Below, one piece after another: positions 8,506-15,956 of a DNA stretch of 64,000 nucleotides. The DNA is taken from the NCBI GenBank assembly GCA_964459985.1, contig CAYWOS010000004.1:1-64000 (forward strand), in the 5' to 3' direction. The DNA is from CAYWOS01 sp964459985. Lineage in GTDB: Bacteria; Bacillota; Clostridia; Christensenellales; Aristaeellaceae. The notes beneath the pieces are model-generated. The model was not told where the DNA came from. It saw only the letters and a program-made list of their open reading frames with translations, and did no database searches. Position numbers and translations under genes: made by a program. How positions within the stretch are numbered: the stretch's first letter is position 1; each line of letters opens with the position of its first letter.

Positions 8506-9618
8506 ATGATTTATCTGGATAACGCCGCGACGAGCTGGCCCAAGCCGCCCGAGGTCGTCCGCGCGGCGGCGGGCGTGATGGAAAAGCTCGCGGGCAATCC
8601 CGGGCGCGGCGGACACGCGGGCGCGCTGGCCGGCGCGCGCGTGATGGAGAACTGTCGGGGCGCGATCGCCGCGCTGGTCGGCTGCCGCCGGCCCGAGCGC
8701 ATCGTGTTTTGCCTGAACTGCACCGACGCGCTCAATATCGCGCTGCGCGGCGTTTTGCGGCTGGGCGACGAGGTGCTCGTCAGCCACGCCGAGCACAACG
8801 CCGTGATGCGCCCGCTTATGGGCTTTGCCGATCGCGGCGAAATCACGGTCAAAACGCTGCCGCCCGAGGCCGACGGACTGATCGCGCCCGAAACCGTCCG
8901 CCGCGCCGTCACGCCGAAAACGGCGCTGTGCGTGCTCTGCCACGCGAGCAACGTCACGGGGATCGTTCAGCCGGCGCGGGAGATCGCCGCCGCCTGCCAC
9001 GAGTTCGGCGTTCCGCTTTTGCTCGACGCCGCGCAGACGGCGGGCGCCGAGGATCTGACGGACATCGGCGCCGACATGATCGCCGTGCCGGGACACAAGG
9101 GCCTGCTCGGGCCGATGGGCACGGGCGCGCTGTACGTCGGGCCGGGCGTGTCGCCGCGCCCCTTCCGCGAGGGCGGCACGGGATCGGTGTCCGAAAGCAT
9201 GCGCCAGCCCGATATGCTGCCCGACCGGCTGGAGAGCGGCACGGCGAACCTGCCCGGCATCGCGGGGCTGTATCAGGGCGTGCGGTTCGTGCTGCGCCAC
9301 CGGGACGCCATCCGCGAGTACGAGGCGGCGCTGACCCGCCGCTTGACGGGCGGGCTTTCCGCCGTTCGCGGCGCGCGCGTGCTGGGCGGCTTCGACGCGC
9401 CGCGCGTCGGCGTCGTCAGCTTCACCCTCGGCGACCGCGACAGCGGGGAAGTCGCCGACGCGCTGAACAGGCGCGGGTTCGCCGTGCGCGGCGGGCTGCA
9501 CTGCGCGCCGAGCATCCATCGCTTCCTCGGCTCGACGGGCGCCGCGCGCGTCAGCGTCGGTCCCTACAATACCGAAAACGACATCGACGCCCTTCTTTCG
9601 GCGCTTGATTCGCTTTGA
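8506..9618 (+). CDS. cysteine desulfurase family protein (class V aminotransferase)
   Basis: This 370-residue enzyme is a fold-type I PLP protein that would release sulfur (or selenium) from cysteine as an enzyme-bound persulfide. It opens with MIYLDNAATSWPKP. DAAQ (Asp174) binds the cofactor, GHKGLLGP gives the PLP lysine at 198, and RGGLHCAP supplies a cysteine at 333. This pattern suits the Csd-like subfamily found in Clostridia rather than IscS. I chose ATG 8506 because GGGGGAGG is 5 nt upstream. The divergent DUF3343 protein is a plausible sulfur or selenium acceptor. Confidence 0.92.
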   Translation: MIYLDNAATSWPKPPEVVRAAAGVMEKLAGNPGRGGHAGALAGARVMENCRGAIAALVGCRRPERIVFCLNCTDALNIALRGVLRLGDEVLVSHAEHNAVMRPLMGFADRGEITVKTLPPEADGLIAPETVRRAVTPKTALCVLCHASNVTGIVQPAREIAAACHEFGVPLLLDAAQTAGAEDLTDIGADMIAVPGHKGLLGPMGTGALYVGPGVSPRPFREGGTGSVSESMRQPDMLPDRLESGTANLPGIAGLYQGVRFVLRHRDAIREYEAALTRRLTGGLSAVRGARVLGGFDAPRVGVVSFTLGDRDSGEVADALNRRGFAVRGGLHCAPSIHRFLGSTGAARVSVGPYNTENDIDALLSALDSL

Positions 9619-9660
9619 TTCGACAAATTGTTACAATGCGATAAACATTGCGTAAAACAC

Positions 9661-9689
9661 TTGAAATTGTATAGGAGAAATGATATCAT
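9661..9689 (+). promoter_or_regulatory. sigma-A type promoter
   Basis: TTGAAA (9661-9666) and TATCAT (9684-9689) are 17 nt apart in an AT-rich island that stands out from the GC-rich surroundings. It would drive the membrane-anchored hypothetical gene at 9720. Confidence 0.6.
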
Positions 9690-9719
9690 ACACTATATAT
9701 TGTGCGACGAGGTGCGGCG

Positions 9720-10193
9720 ATGGACAGGCTTTTGATCGGCTTATCAGTCCTCGGACTGCTGGCGGCTGCCTGTCTGATCCTGTACGATATCCGCCGCCGC
9801 CAGCACGAGCTTTTGCAGATGACGCGGATGCGCGGCAGCATGCTGTACGCCGATCTGTACGACGCGGTCAAATCGGCGCGGCAGCGCGCCGTCGAGCAGG
9901 TGCGCGTCGAGCACAACCGCGTGGTGATCACAAGCGTGTTCCCCTCCGGCACGATATCGGAGTATGTTTTTTCCGCCAATAACCACCGCTACCTGTCCGC
10001 CGTGCGCACGCGCGCTTTGGCGCAGGTGCTCGCGCAGGATATTCCGCAGCTCCAGAAATCCGACCAGTATAAAATGACGCGCTATGCCACCGTCCGTCCC
10101 AACGGCAGGCGGGACGACGCGTATCTGTTCACCATTCGCGGCGATTATAAGTATCATCTGCTGCGCGAGCAGAGCTTCATGCGCGCGGACTGA
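9720..10193 (+). CDS. membrane-anchored hypothetical protein
   Basis: The 157-residue product is unrecognised. It has one N-terminal transmembrane helix (about residues 3-21, RLLIGLSVLGLLAAACLILY) followed by a soluble alpha/beta domain with RVEHNRVVITSVFPSG and a C-terminal YLFTIRGDYKYHLL. It is probably anchored in the cytoplasmic membrane. GAGGT lies 8 nt before the ATG at 9720; a GTG six codons upstream is possible but has no better ribosome site. It ends directly against the convergent L,D-transpeptidase with no spacer. Confidence 0.7.
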   Translation: MDRLLIGLSVLGLLAAACLILYDIRRRQHELLQMTRMRGSMLYADLYDAVKSARQRAVEQVRVEHNRVVITSVFPSGTISEYVFSANNHRYLSAVRTRALAQVLAQDIPQLQKSDQYKMTRYATVRPNGRRDDAYLFTIRGDYKYHLLREQSFMRAD

Positions 10194-10865
10194 TCACTCG
10201 AACAGCACGATTCCCAGCGCCCGGTACAGCGCGGCGTCGATCCGATCGACGGCGGGCAGGCCGAGCGCTTTTCTTGCCGCCAGCACGGCGCGCGAGGTTT
10301 GCGCGCCGTACACGCCGTCGGCGTTTGCCGTCATATAGCCCATTAGCTTCAGGCGCTTTTGCGCCTCGCGCACGTGCGAGCAGCGGTCGCCGGGGCGCAG
10401 CGTGCGCAGTCCGTTGTCCAGCGCGCCGTACGCGCCGCCCTCGATGACGACCACCGTGCCGTTGGGCACGGCGCGGTAGAGCGCTTCGGCGTCCTTCACG
10501 CGCAGGCGGATGCAGCCGTGCGAGGCGTTCGAGCCGATGGAGGAGGGCGCGTTGGTGCCGTGAATGCCGTACTGTCCCCACGGCACGTTCAGCCCCAGAT
10601 ACCTTGTGCCGAAGCCCGACAATTCGGTGGTGAAGCGGTGCGTGACGCGGAATACGCCGATGGGCGAGGGCGTGTCCGCCGCGCCCGAGGCGATGGGGTA
10701 TTGAGCGAGCGCCGTCGTGCCTTTGTACAGCGTCAGGCGCTTGCGGTTCAGCTCGATCAGAACCCACGTTTCGTCCGAGAGCGCCGGAACGTCGCCCCCG
10801 CCGCGCGTCAGGGCGATCGCCGCGACTGTCAGCAGCAGGATCAGGATCGCCGCTCTCCGCCTCAT
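10194..10865 (-). CDS. L,D-transpeptidase (YkuD) with peptidoglycan-binding domain
   Basis: This 223-residue exported enzyme has an N-terminal signal anchor (RRAAILILLLTVAAIAL) and a YkuD catalytic domain with SPIGVFRVTHRF, HGTN and the active-site SHGCIRLR. The C-terminal peptidoglycan-binding-1 domain includes HVREAQKRLKLMGY and DGVYGAQTSRAV. Such enzymes make 3-3 cross-links or attach proteins to peptidoglycan. It is divergent from spoVAD, so a cortex or spore-wall role is possible but inferred. A GAGG-type ribosome site precedes the ATG. Confidence 0.93.
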   Translation of the reverse strand: MRRRAAILILLLTVAAIALTRGGGDVPALSDETWVLIELNRKRLTLYKGTTALAQYPIASGAADTPSPIGVFRVTHRFTTELSGFGTRYLGLNVPWGQYGIHGTNAPSSIGSNASHGCIRLRVKDAEALYRAVPNGTVVVIEGGAYGALDNGLRTLRPGDRCSHVREAQKRLKLMGYMTANADGVYGAQTSRAVLAARKALGLPAVDRIDAALYRALGIVLFE

Positions 10866-10909
10866 GCCCTCACCTCGCCACAGGATATGACGTCTTCCCG
10901 CGTATTATC

Positions 10910-10938
10910 GCATAAATTCCTTCCACGCGGCGATAATA
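10910..10938 (+). promoter_or_regulatory. sigma-G-like forespore promoter of spoVAD
   Basis: GCATA (10910-10914) and GATAATA (10932-10938) are 17 nt apart. They resemble the sigma-G -35 (GNATR) and -10 (CATNNTA) with one mismatch. spoVA genes are sigma-G dependent in Bacillus. The same segment forms an inverted repeat, TATTATCGC (10904-10912) and GCGATAATA (10930-10938). Confidence 0.55.
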
Positions 10939-10969
10939 GGAGTATCCTGAACAAGCGGGGAGGAGACGT

Positions 10970-11986
10970 ATGCCGAAAAACAGGCTGGGCAACGGGACGA
11001 TCGTGTTTCCGGGCGCGCCGGGCGTGATGGCGACGGCGGCGGTCGTCGGGCCCAAGGAAAACGAAGGGCCGCTCGGCGGCGCGTTCGATTTCGCCGTGCC
11101 CGACGCCAAATGGGGAAAAAACAGCTTTGAGGAGGCCGAATGCGCGATCTTTGAGGAAGCCTGCCGGCGCTGCGCCGAAAAAGCGGGCGTCACGCCCGAC
11201 CGGGCGCAGGCGCTGCTGGGCGGCGATCTTCTCAATCAGATCATGACGGCGTCGCTGGCGGCGCGCGCGCTCAAAACGCCCTTTCTCGGGCTGTACGGCG
11301 CGTGCTCGACGATGACCGAAAGCCTGCTGCTGGGCGCGATGCTGGTGGACGGCGGTTACTGCTCGCCCGTATTGTGCGCGGCGGGCAGTCATTTCTGCAC
11401 GGCGGAAAGGCAGTACCGCTTCCCGCTCGAGTACGGATCACAGCGCACGCCGTCGGCGCAGTGGACGGTGACGGGCGCGGGCGCGTGCTTGGTGGGGGAC
11501 GACAAGGACAGCGTCGTGCGCGTCACCTCGGCGACCGTCGGACGCGTGATTGATCTGGGCGTCACCGACGCCAACAACATGGGCGCGGCGATGGCGCCCG
11601 CCGCCGCCGACACGTTGACGCGGCATTTTAAGGACACCGGGCGCGCGCCGCGCGATTATCACGCCATTGTGACGGGCGATCTGGGCAGCGTGGGCAGCGA
11701 AGCGCTCAAGGAAATGCTCAGGCGGAGCGATTTGTCCATTGACGATAACCATCTGGACGGCGGGCTGCTCATCTATGATTCCTCGCAGAACGTCAACGCC
11801 GGCGGGAGCGGCTGCGGCTGCATGGCGGCCGTGCTGTCGGCGTACGTCATGCCGCGCCTGATATCGGGCGAGTGGACGCGCGCGCTGGTTATGGCGACGG
11901 GCGCGCTCATCAGCCCCACCGCCAACCAGCAGGGCGAGAGCATCCCCGGCGTGGCGCACGCCGTCGTGCTCGAAAGGAGGAAATGA
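10970..11986 (+). CDS. spoVAD: stage V sporulation protein AD
   Basis: SpoVAD is a thiolase-fold protein of the spore inner membrane that helps import calcium dipicolinate into the forespore and release it at germination. The 338-residue length is typical. Family segments visible include GACSTMTES near residue 110, ERQYRFPLEYGSQRTP near 146, TVTGAGACLV, and a C-terminal TGALISPTANQQGESIPGV. GGGGAGGAG precedes the ATG by 4 nt. spoVAE follows after 1 nt, but no spoVAC precedes it. Confidence 0.96.
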   Translation: MPKNRLGNGTIVFPGAPGVMATAAVVGPKENEGPLGGAFDFAVPDAKWGKNSFEEAECAIFEEACRRCAEKAGVTPDRAQALLGGDLLNQIMTASLAARALKTPFLGLYGACSTMTESLLLGAMLVDGGYCSPVLCAAGSHFCTAERQYRFPLEYGSQRTPSAQWTVTGAGACLVGDDKDSVVRVTSATVGRVIDLGVTDANNMGAAMAPAAADTLTRHFKDTGRAPRDYHAIVTGDLGSVGSEALKEMLRRSDLSIDDNHLDGGLLIYDSSQNVNAGGSGCGCMAAVLSAYVMPRLISGEWTRALVMATGALISPTANQQGESIPGVAHAVVLERRK

Positions 11987-11987
11987 C

Positions 11988-12347
11988 ATGCTGATGTATC
12001 TGAAGGTGTTCTTGATCGGCGGCGCGCTGTGCGCCGTGGGCGAGGTGCTGGTGCTCAAAACCAAGATCACGCCGGCGCGCATTCTGGTCGCCTATATCAT
12101 ATCGGGCGTTTTGTTGAGCGCCGTGGGCGCGTACGCGCCGCTCGTCGATTTCGCGGGCGCGGGCGCGACGGTGCCGCTGACGGGCTTTGGCCACGCGCTG
12201 GCGCAGGGCGCGATCAGCGGCGTGCAGGAAATGGGCATCATCGGCGCGTTCACCGGCGGGCTGACCGCCACCGCCGGGGGCATTGCCGCCGCTATTTTCT
12301 TCGGATTGATCGTCGCGCTGTGCTTCAAGCCCCAGCCCAAGCAATAA
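11988..12347 (+). CDS. spoVAE: stage V sporulation protein AE
   Basis: The 119-residue membrane protein has three or four hydrophobic helices and the conserved ALAQGAISGVQEMGIIGAFT segment, matching SpoVAE. It works with SpoVAC and SpoVAD in dipicolinate transport across the spore membrane. It starts one base after the spoVAD stop, with GGAGG just inside the spoVAD end. A strong hairpin terminator follows. Confidence 0.95.
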   Translation: MLMYLKVFLIGGALCAVGEVLVLKTKITPARILVAYIISGVLLSAVGAYAPLVDFAGAGATVPLTGFGHALAQGAISGVQEMGIIGAFTGGLTATAGGIAAAIFFGLIVALCFKPQPKQ

Positions 12348-12395
12348 AAAACCGCCGGGGAACGGCGTACTTCCGTTTCCCGGCGGCGTCGGTTT
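12346..12395. terminator. bidirectional intrinsic terminator between spoVAE and nrdG
   Basis: The arms CCGCCGGGGAACGG (12352-12365) and CCGTTTCCCGGCGG (12373-12386) pair around a short loop. The minus strand has a clean T run after the hairpin (A run at 12346-12351), ending nrdG. The plus side has a weaker T-rich tail (GGTTTGTT). Confidence 0.88.
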
Positions 12396-12458
12396 GTTCT
12401 CATGACCGCGACGATGGCTGCAGCCGGCAGGCGGCTTGCGGCCGGTCAGGTTTTCCTG

Positions 12459-12965
12459 TCACCACTTGGGCTTTTCCCAGAGAACGATCGCGCCCGAGGC
12501 GAGCGTTTTTTTCATATCGATCAGGCGCTGATTGCGGCTGCCGCAGAATGTCAATTCGAGCGAGCGCTGCGTCTGGATGAACGGGCCGTCGATCAAGACG
12601 TCGGTTTCGCGCAGGAGCGCCGCGCGGTCGGGATCGTTCTCGCGCGTCAGCGCCTCGTACGTCCAGCCCGTGTACGTCCACACGTTCAGCCCCATCCCGT
12701 GCGCCGCCTTCGCCAGTTCGAGGCAGGGGAGCGGCTGCGACATCGGATCGCCGCCCGACAGCGTGAGTCCCGACAGGAGCGGGTTTTTTTTCATTTTGGC
12801 GATCAACTCATCTGTGTCTGCGTCGCGGCCGCCCATTGGATCGTGCGTTTCGGGGTTATGACAGCCGGGGCAATCGTGCGGGCAGCCCTGCGCGAACACC
12901 GTGAAGCGAAGTCCCGGGCCGTCCACAATGCTGTCGCTCACCGTCCCGGCGATGCGGATGTTCAT
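12459..12965 (-). CDS. nrdG: anaerobic ribonucleotide reductase activating protein
   Basis: NrdG is a radical SAM enzyme that installs the glycyl radical on NrdD. The 168-residue protein has CPHDCPGC (Cys28, Cys32, Cys35; the NrdG-type CX3CX2C cluster site) followed by LTLSGGDPMSQP near residue 68, the SAM-binding GGDP motif. It lies 6 nt downstream of nrdD and is followed by the strong terminator. Length is typical. Confidence 0.96.
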   Translation of the reverse strand: MNIRIAGTVSDSIVDGPGLRFTVFAQGCPHDCPGCHNPETHDPMGGRDADTDELIAKMKKNPLLSGLTLSGGDPMSQPLPCLELAKAAHGMGLNVWTYTGWTYEALTRENDPDRAALLRETDVLIDGPFIQTQRSLELTFCGSRNQRLIDMKKTLASGAIVLWEKPKW

Positions 12966-12971
12966 GCGCCG

Positions 12972-15296
12972 TTACTCCTCCATGCCGTGCTTCACGCGGT
13001 CGCGCTCCTCGGCGCGCTTGGCGTTGTTGAAGCGGTCGAGCGTGCCCACCAGATAACCGGTGATGCGGCGGATGCGCTCGAACGGCCTGCCGTTTTCCTC
13101 GCGCCCGCAGTTCGGGCAGGTGTCGCCGATGATGCCGTTGAAGCCGCAGATCGGATCGCGGTCGACCGGATGGTTGATCGAGCCGTAGCCGACGCCGGTG
13201 TCGTGCATGTGCCGCACGATCTTCTCGAACGCCTCGAGGTTCTGGCTCGGGTCGCCGTCCATTTCGACGTAGGTGATGTGTCCGGCGTTGGTCAGCGCGT
13301 GGTAGGGCGCTTCGATGCTGATCTTGTCAAAGGCGCTGATGGGGAAGTAGACGGGCACATGGAAGGAATTGGTATAATACTCGCGGTCGGTGACGCCCTC
13401 GATGCTGCCGAAGCGCTCGCGGTCGAGCCGCACGAAGCGCCCGGACAGCCCCTCGGCGGGCGTGGCGAGCAGCGTGTAGTTCAGGTGCTTTTGCTTGGAC
13501 AGTTTATCCAGATAGTTGCGCATGAAGCCGATGATCTCAAGCCCCAGATTCTGGCTTTCCTCCGACTCGCCGTGATGCTTGCCGCGCAGCGCCTTGAGGC
13601 ATTCCGCCAGCCCGATGAAGCCCACCGAGAACGTGCCGTGCTTGAGCACCTCGCGCACCTCGTCGTCCCAGTCGAGCTTTTCGGAATCCAGCCACACGCC
13701 CTGCCCCATGAGGAAGGGGAAGTTGTAGACCTTTTTGCGCGCGATGATCTCAAAGCGCTCGTTGAGCTGATCGACGACCAGCGCCAGCTTGTTTTCGAGT
13801 TCCTCGAAGAACCACTGGATGTCGCCGCCCGATTTGATGGCGATGCGCGGCAGGTTGATCGATGTGAAGGACAGATTGCCGCGGCGGGGCGAGATTTCGC
13901 GGTCGGGATCGTAGTTGTTGCCGATGACGCGCGTGCGGCAGCCCATGTAGGCGACCTCGGTTTCGGGCTTGCCGGGCTTGTAGTAGCGCAGATTGTACGG
14001 CGCGTCGAGGAAGGAGAAATTTGGGAACAGGCGCTTGGCGCTCACGCGGATGGCGAGGCGGTACAGATCGTAGTTGGGATCGCCGGGGTTAAAGTTGACG
14101 CCTTCCTTGACGCGGAAAATCTGGATGGGGAAGATGGGCGTTTCGCCGCGTCCGAGGCCGGCCTCGGTGGCGAGCAGGATTTGCTCCATCACCAGCCGCC
14201 CCTCGGGGCTGATATCCGTGCCGTAGTTGATCGAGGAGAAGGGCACCTGCGCGCCGGCGCGGGAGTTCATGGTGTTGAGATTGTGCACCAGCGCTTCCAT
14301 CGCCTGATAGGTGGCGCGCGTCGTTTCCTTGAGCGCGAATTTTTCGGAAAACGCGATGATTTCATCGACGTCCGCCTGGCCCGCGACGGGGGCGAGCTTG
14401 TCCTTGAGCGCCGCGACGAACCCTTCGTCGGGCTTCATCTGCGGGAACAGGGCCGTTTCGTCCTCGATCCCTTTGAGCATTTCGCGCGCGGCGGCGTCGC
14501 CGTCGGCGATGTCGCATTTGAGCGTCAGCGCGCGGGCAAGGTTGTCGCGGAAGCGCTTGCGGTACGTCTTTTGCACGCCGGGCGCCATGCCGTAATCAAA
14601 GGAAACGATGCTCTGCCCGCCGTGCTGATCGTTCTGGTTCGCCTGAATGGCGATGCAGGCGAGCGCCGAATAGCTGGCGATGTCCTGCGGCTCGCGCAAT
14701 ACGCCGTGCCCCGTCGAAAAGCCGCCGTGGAACAGATCCTTCAGATCGATCTGGCAGCAGGTGGTGGTCAGCGTGTAAAAATCAAGATCGTGGATATGGA
14801 TGTCGCCTTCGCGGTGCGCCTGCGCGTGCTTGGGGTTGAGCACGTACATGTCGTAAAACTGCTTGGCGCCCTCCGAGCCGAACTTGAGCATGCTGCCCAT
14901 GGCGGTATCGCCGTTGATGTTGGCGTTCTCGCGCTTGATGTCGCTGTCGCTGGCGTCCTTATACGCGATGTCCTCGAATACCTTCATCAGGCGCGTGTTC
15001 ATTTCGCGCACGCGGCTGCGCTCGGCGCGGTACAAAATATACGCCTTCGCCGTGCGCACGAAGCCCTTTTCGATCAGCACGCGCTCGACGGCGTCCTGTA
15101 CTTCCTCGACCGTCGGCGTCGCGCCGACGTTTTCGTTGTTCTCCAAACTCTTTTCGACCTCGGAGGCGATCACCATCGCCGTCTCCTCGCCCTTGGCGCT
15201 GGAGGACGCCTGAAACGCCTTCAAAATTGCTTTCTCAATTTTTTCGATGTCAAACGGCACGATGCGTCCATCGCGCTTCCTGATGGATGTGATCAC
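12972..15296 (-). CDS. nrdD: anaerobic ribonucleoside-triphosphate reductase
   Basis: This 774-residue class III reductase makes deoxyribonucleotides under anoxia. An N-terminal ATP-cone (about residues 1-95, opening ITSIRKRDGRIVPFD) gives allosteric control. Near the C-terminus are a zinc site (CGFNG...CPNCG) and the glycyl-radical loop RRITGYLVGT. I prefer the GTG at 15296 because GGAGGG lies 7 nt upstream. The ATG at 15320 has no convincing ribosome site, and the longer frame reads into the promoter. Two inverted copies of ACAACATCTTGT upstream suggest NrdR control. Confidence 0.95.
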   Translation of the reverse strand: MITSIRKRDGRIVPFDIEKIEKAILKAFQASSSAKGEETAMVIASEVEKSLENNENVGATPTVEEVQDAVERVLIEKGFVRTAKAYILYRAERSRVREMNTRLMKVFEDIAYKDASDSDIKRENANINGDTAMGSMLKFGSEGAKQFYDMYVLNPKHAQAHREGDIHIHDLDFYTLTTTCCQIDLKDLFHGGFSTGHGVLREPQDIASYSALACIAIQANQNDQHGGQSIVSFDYGMAPGVQKTYRKRFRDNLARALTLKCDIADGDAAAREMLKGIEDETALFPQMKPDEGFVAALKDKLAPVAGQADVDEIIAFSEKFALKETTRATYQAMEALVHNLNTMNSRAGAQVPFSSINYGTDISPEGRLVMEQILLATEAGLGRGETPIFPIQIFRVKEGVNFNPGDPNYDLYRLAIRVSAKRLFPNFSFLDAPYNLRYYKPGKPETEVAYMGCRTRVIGNNYDPDREISPRRGNLSFTSINLPRIAIKSGGDIQWFFEELENKLALVVDQLNERFEIIARKKVYNFPFLMGQGVWLDSEKLDWDDEVREVLKHGTFSVGFIGLAECLKALRGKHHGESEESQNLGLEIIGFMRNYLDKLSKQKHLNYTLLATPAEGLSGRFVRLDRERFGSIEGVTDREYYTNSFHVPVYFPISAFDKISIEAPYHALTNAGHITYVEMDGDPSQNLEAFEKIVRHMHDTGVGYGSINHPVDRDPICGFNGIIGDTCPNCGREENGRPFERIRRITGYLVGTLDRFNNAKRAEERDRVKHGMEE

Positions 15297-15351
15297 GAGA
15301 ATACCCTCCGTATTGTTCATTCGTTTCTCATGGCTTTCCGAAACGCTCCCC

Positions 15352-15380
15352 ATTATAGAGAACGATTCTGCGCTTGTCAA
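15352..15380 (-). promoter_or_regulatory. sigma-A promoter of nrdDG
   Basis: On the minus strand, TTGACA (15380-15375) and TATAAT (15357-15352) are exactly 17 nt apart, a full-consensus promoter. The leader to the GTG start is about 50 nt. Confidence 0.9.
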
Positions 15381-15389
15381 GATATAAAT

Positions 15390-15441
15390 ACAACATCTTG
15401 TGACAACTTTTGATTTTCGTCAAAAATGCACAAGATGTTGT
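15390..15441. promoter_or_regulatory. paired NrdR-like palindromes upstream of nrdD
   Basis: ACAACATCTTGT (15390-15401) and its exact reverse complement ACAAGATGTTGT (15430-15441) lie 40 nt apart centre to centre, just upstream of the nrdD promoter. The ACA..AT..TGT symmetry resembles NrdR boxes, which repress ribonucleotide reductase genes when dATP is high. The spacing is wider than the usual three turns. A weaker upstream promoter (TTGTCA-16-TATCTT, 15405-15378) would have the proximal box between its hexamers. Confidence 0.65.
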
Positions 15442-15549
15442 GGTTGCAAAAATCGACAGATTTCGCCTGTACGATGTAAGACGGCGCGTTCCGACGCGTC
15501 CGGTACGCGGCGCTCGCCGGGTTTTCCCGCCGCGCGGCGCTTTTTCGCC

Positions 15550-15843
15550 TTACGGCAGGACGATCACCGGGTTTTCCTTCTTGGGGCGGTACATACAGAA
15601 GCGGTTGCCGATGCACTGCACGGGCGCGGCGTCCGCCTTTTCACAGATCAGATCGCACGCCTCGCGCGCCGTGACGGGCGCCTCGCGCTGCACGGCGCAC
15701 TTGATAATTTCACGCGCCTCCAGCGCGGTGTCCGCCTGCATGACCACGTTGTCGGTCACGCCGTCCTTGCCCACGAGCAGGATGGTGGGCAGGGTGTTGC
15801 ACATCGAGCGCAGAAAGGCGCGCTGCTTGCCGCTTAATTCCAT
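15550..15843 (-). CDS. yhbY: YhbY/CRM family RNA-binding protein
   Basis: The 97-residue protein is a single CRM domain that binds pre-50S ribosomal RNA. It has GKQRAFLRSM, the VGKDGVTDNV loop standing in for the usual GxxG signature, and a C-terminal NRFCMYRPKKENPVIVLP. GGAGG lies 7 nt before the ATG. It follows obgE by 113 nt on the same strand, a common pairing of ribosome assembly genes in Firmicutes. Confidence 0.93.
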   Translation of the reverse strand: MELSGKQRAFLRSMCNTLPTILLVGKDGVTDNVVMQADTALEAREIIKCAVQREAPVTAREACDLICEKADAAPVQCIGNRFCMYRPKKENPVIVLP

Positions 15844-15956
15844 GATCGTTCCTCCGATTCCAACGGGCTTCTCGCCCCGGGAAAGTATACCACAGACGGC
15901 GCGGGAAAGGAAGCGTGCGCGGCGGCAAATTTTTGCCCGGCGCGGCGCTTGCCGCG

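Noticed and set aside
8116..9519. Long reverse open frame through the cysteine desulfurase
   Set aside because: Its upstream part is an Arg/His/Ala-rich shadow of the desulfurase; only the last 91 codons form a recognisable protein.
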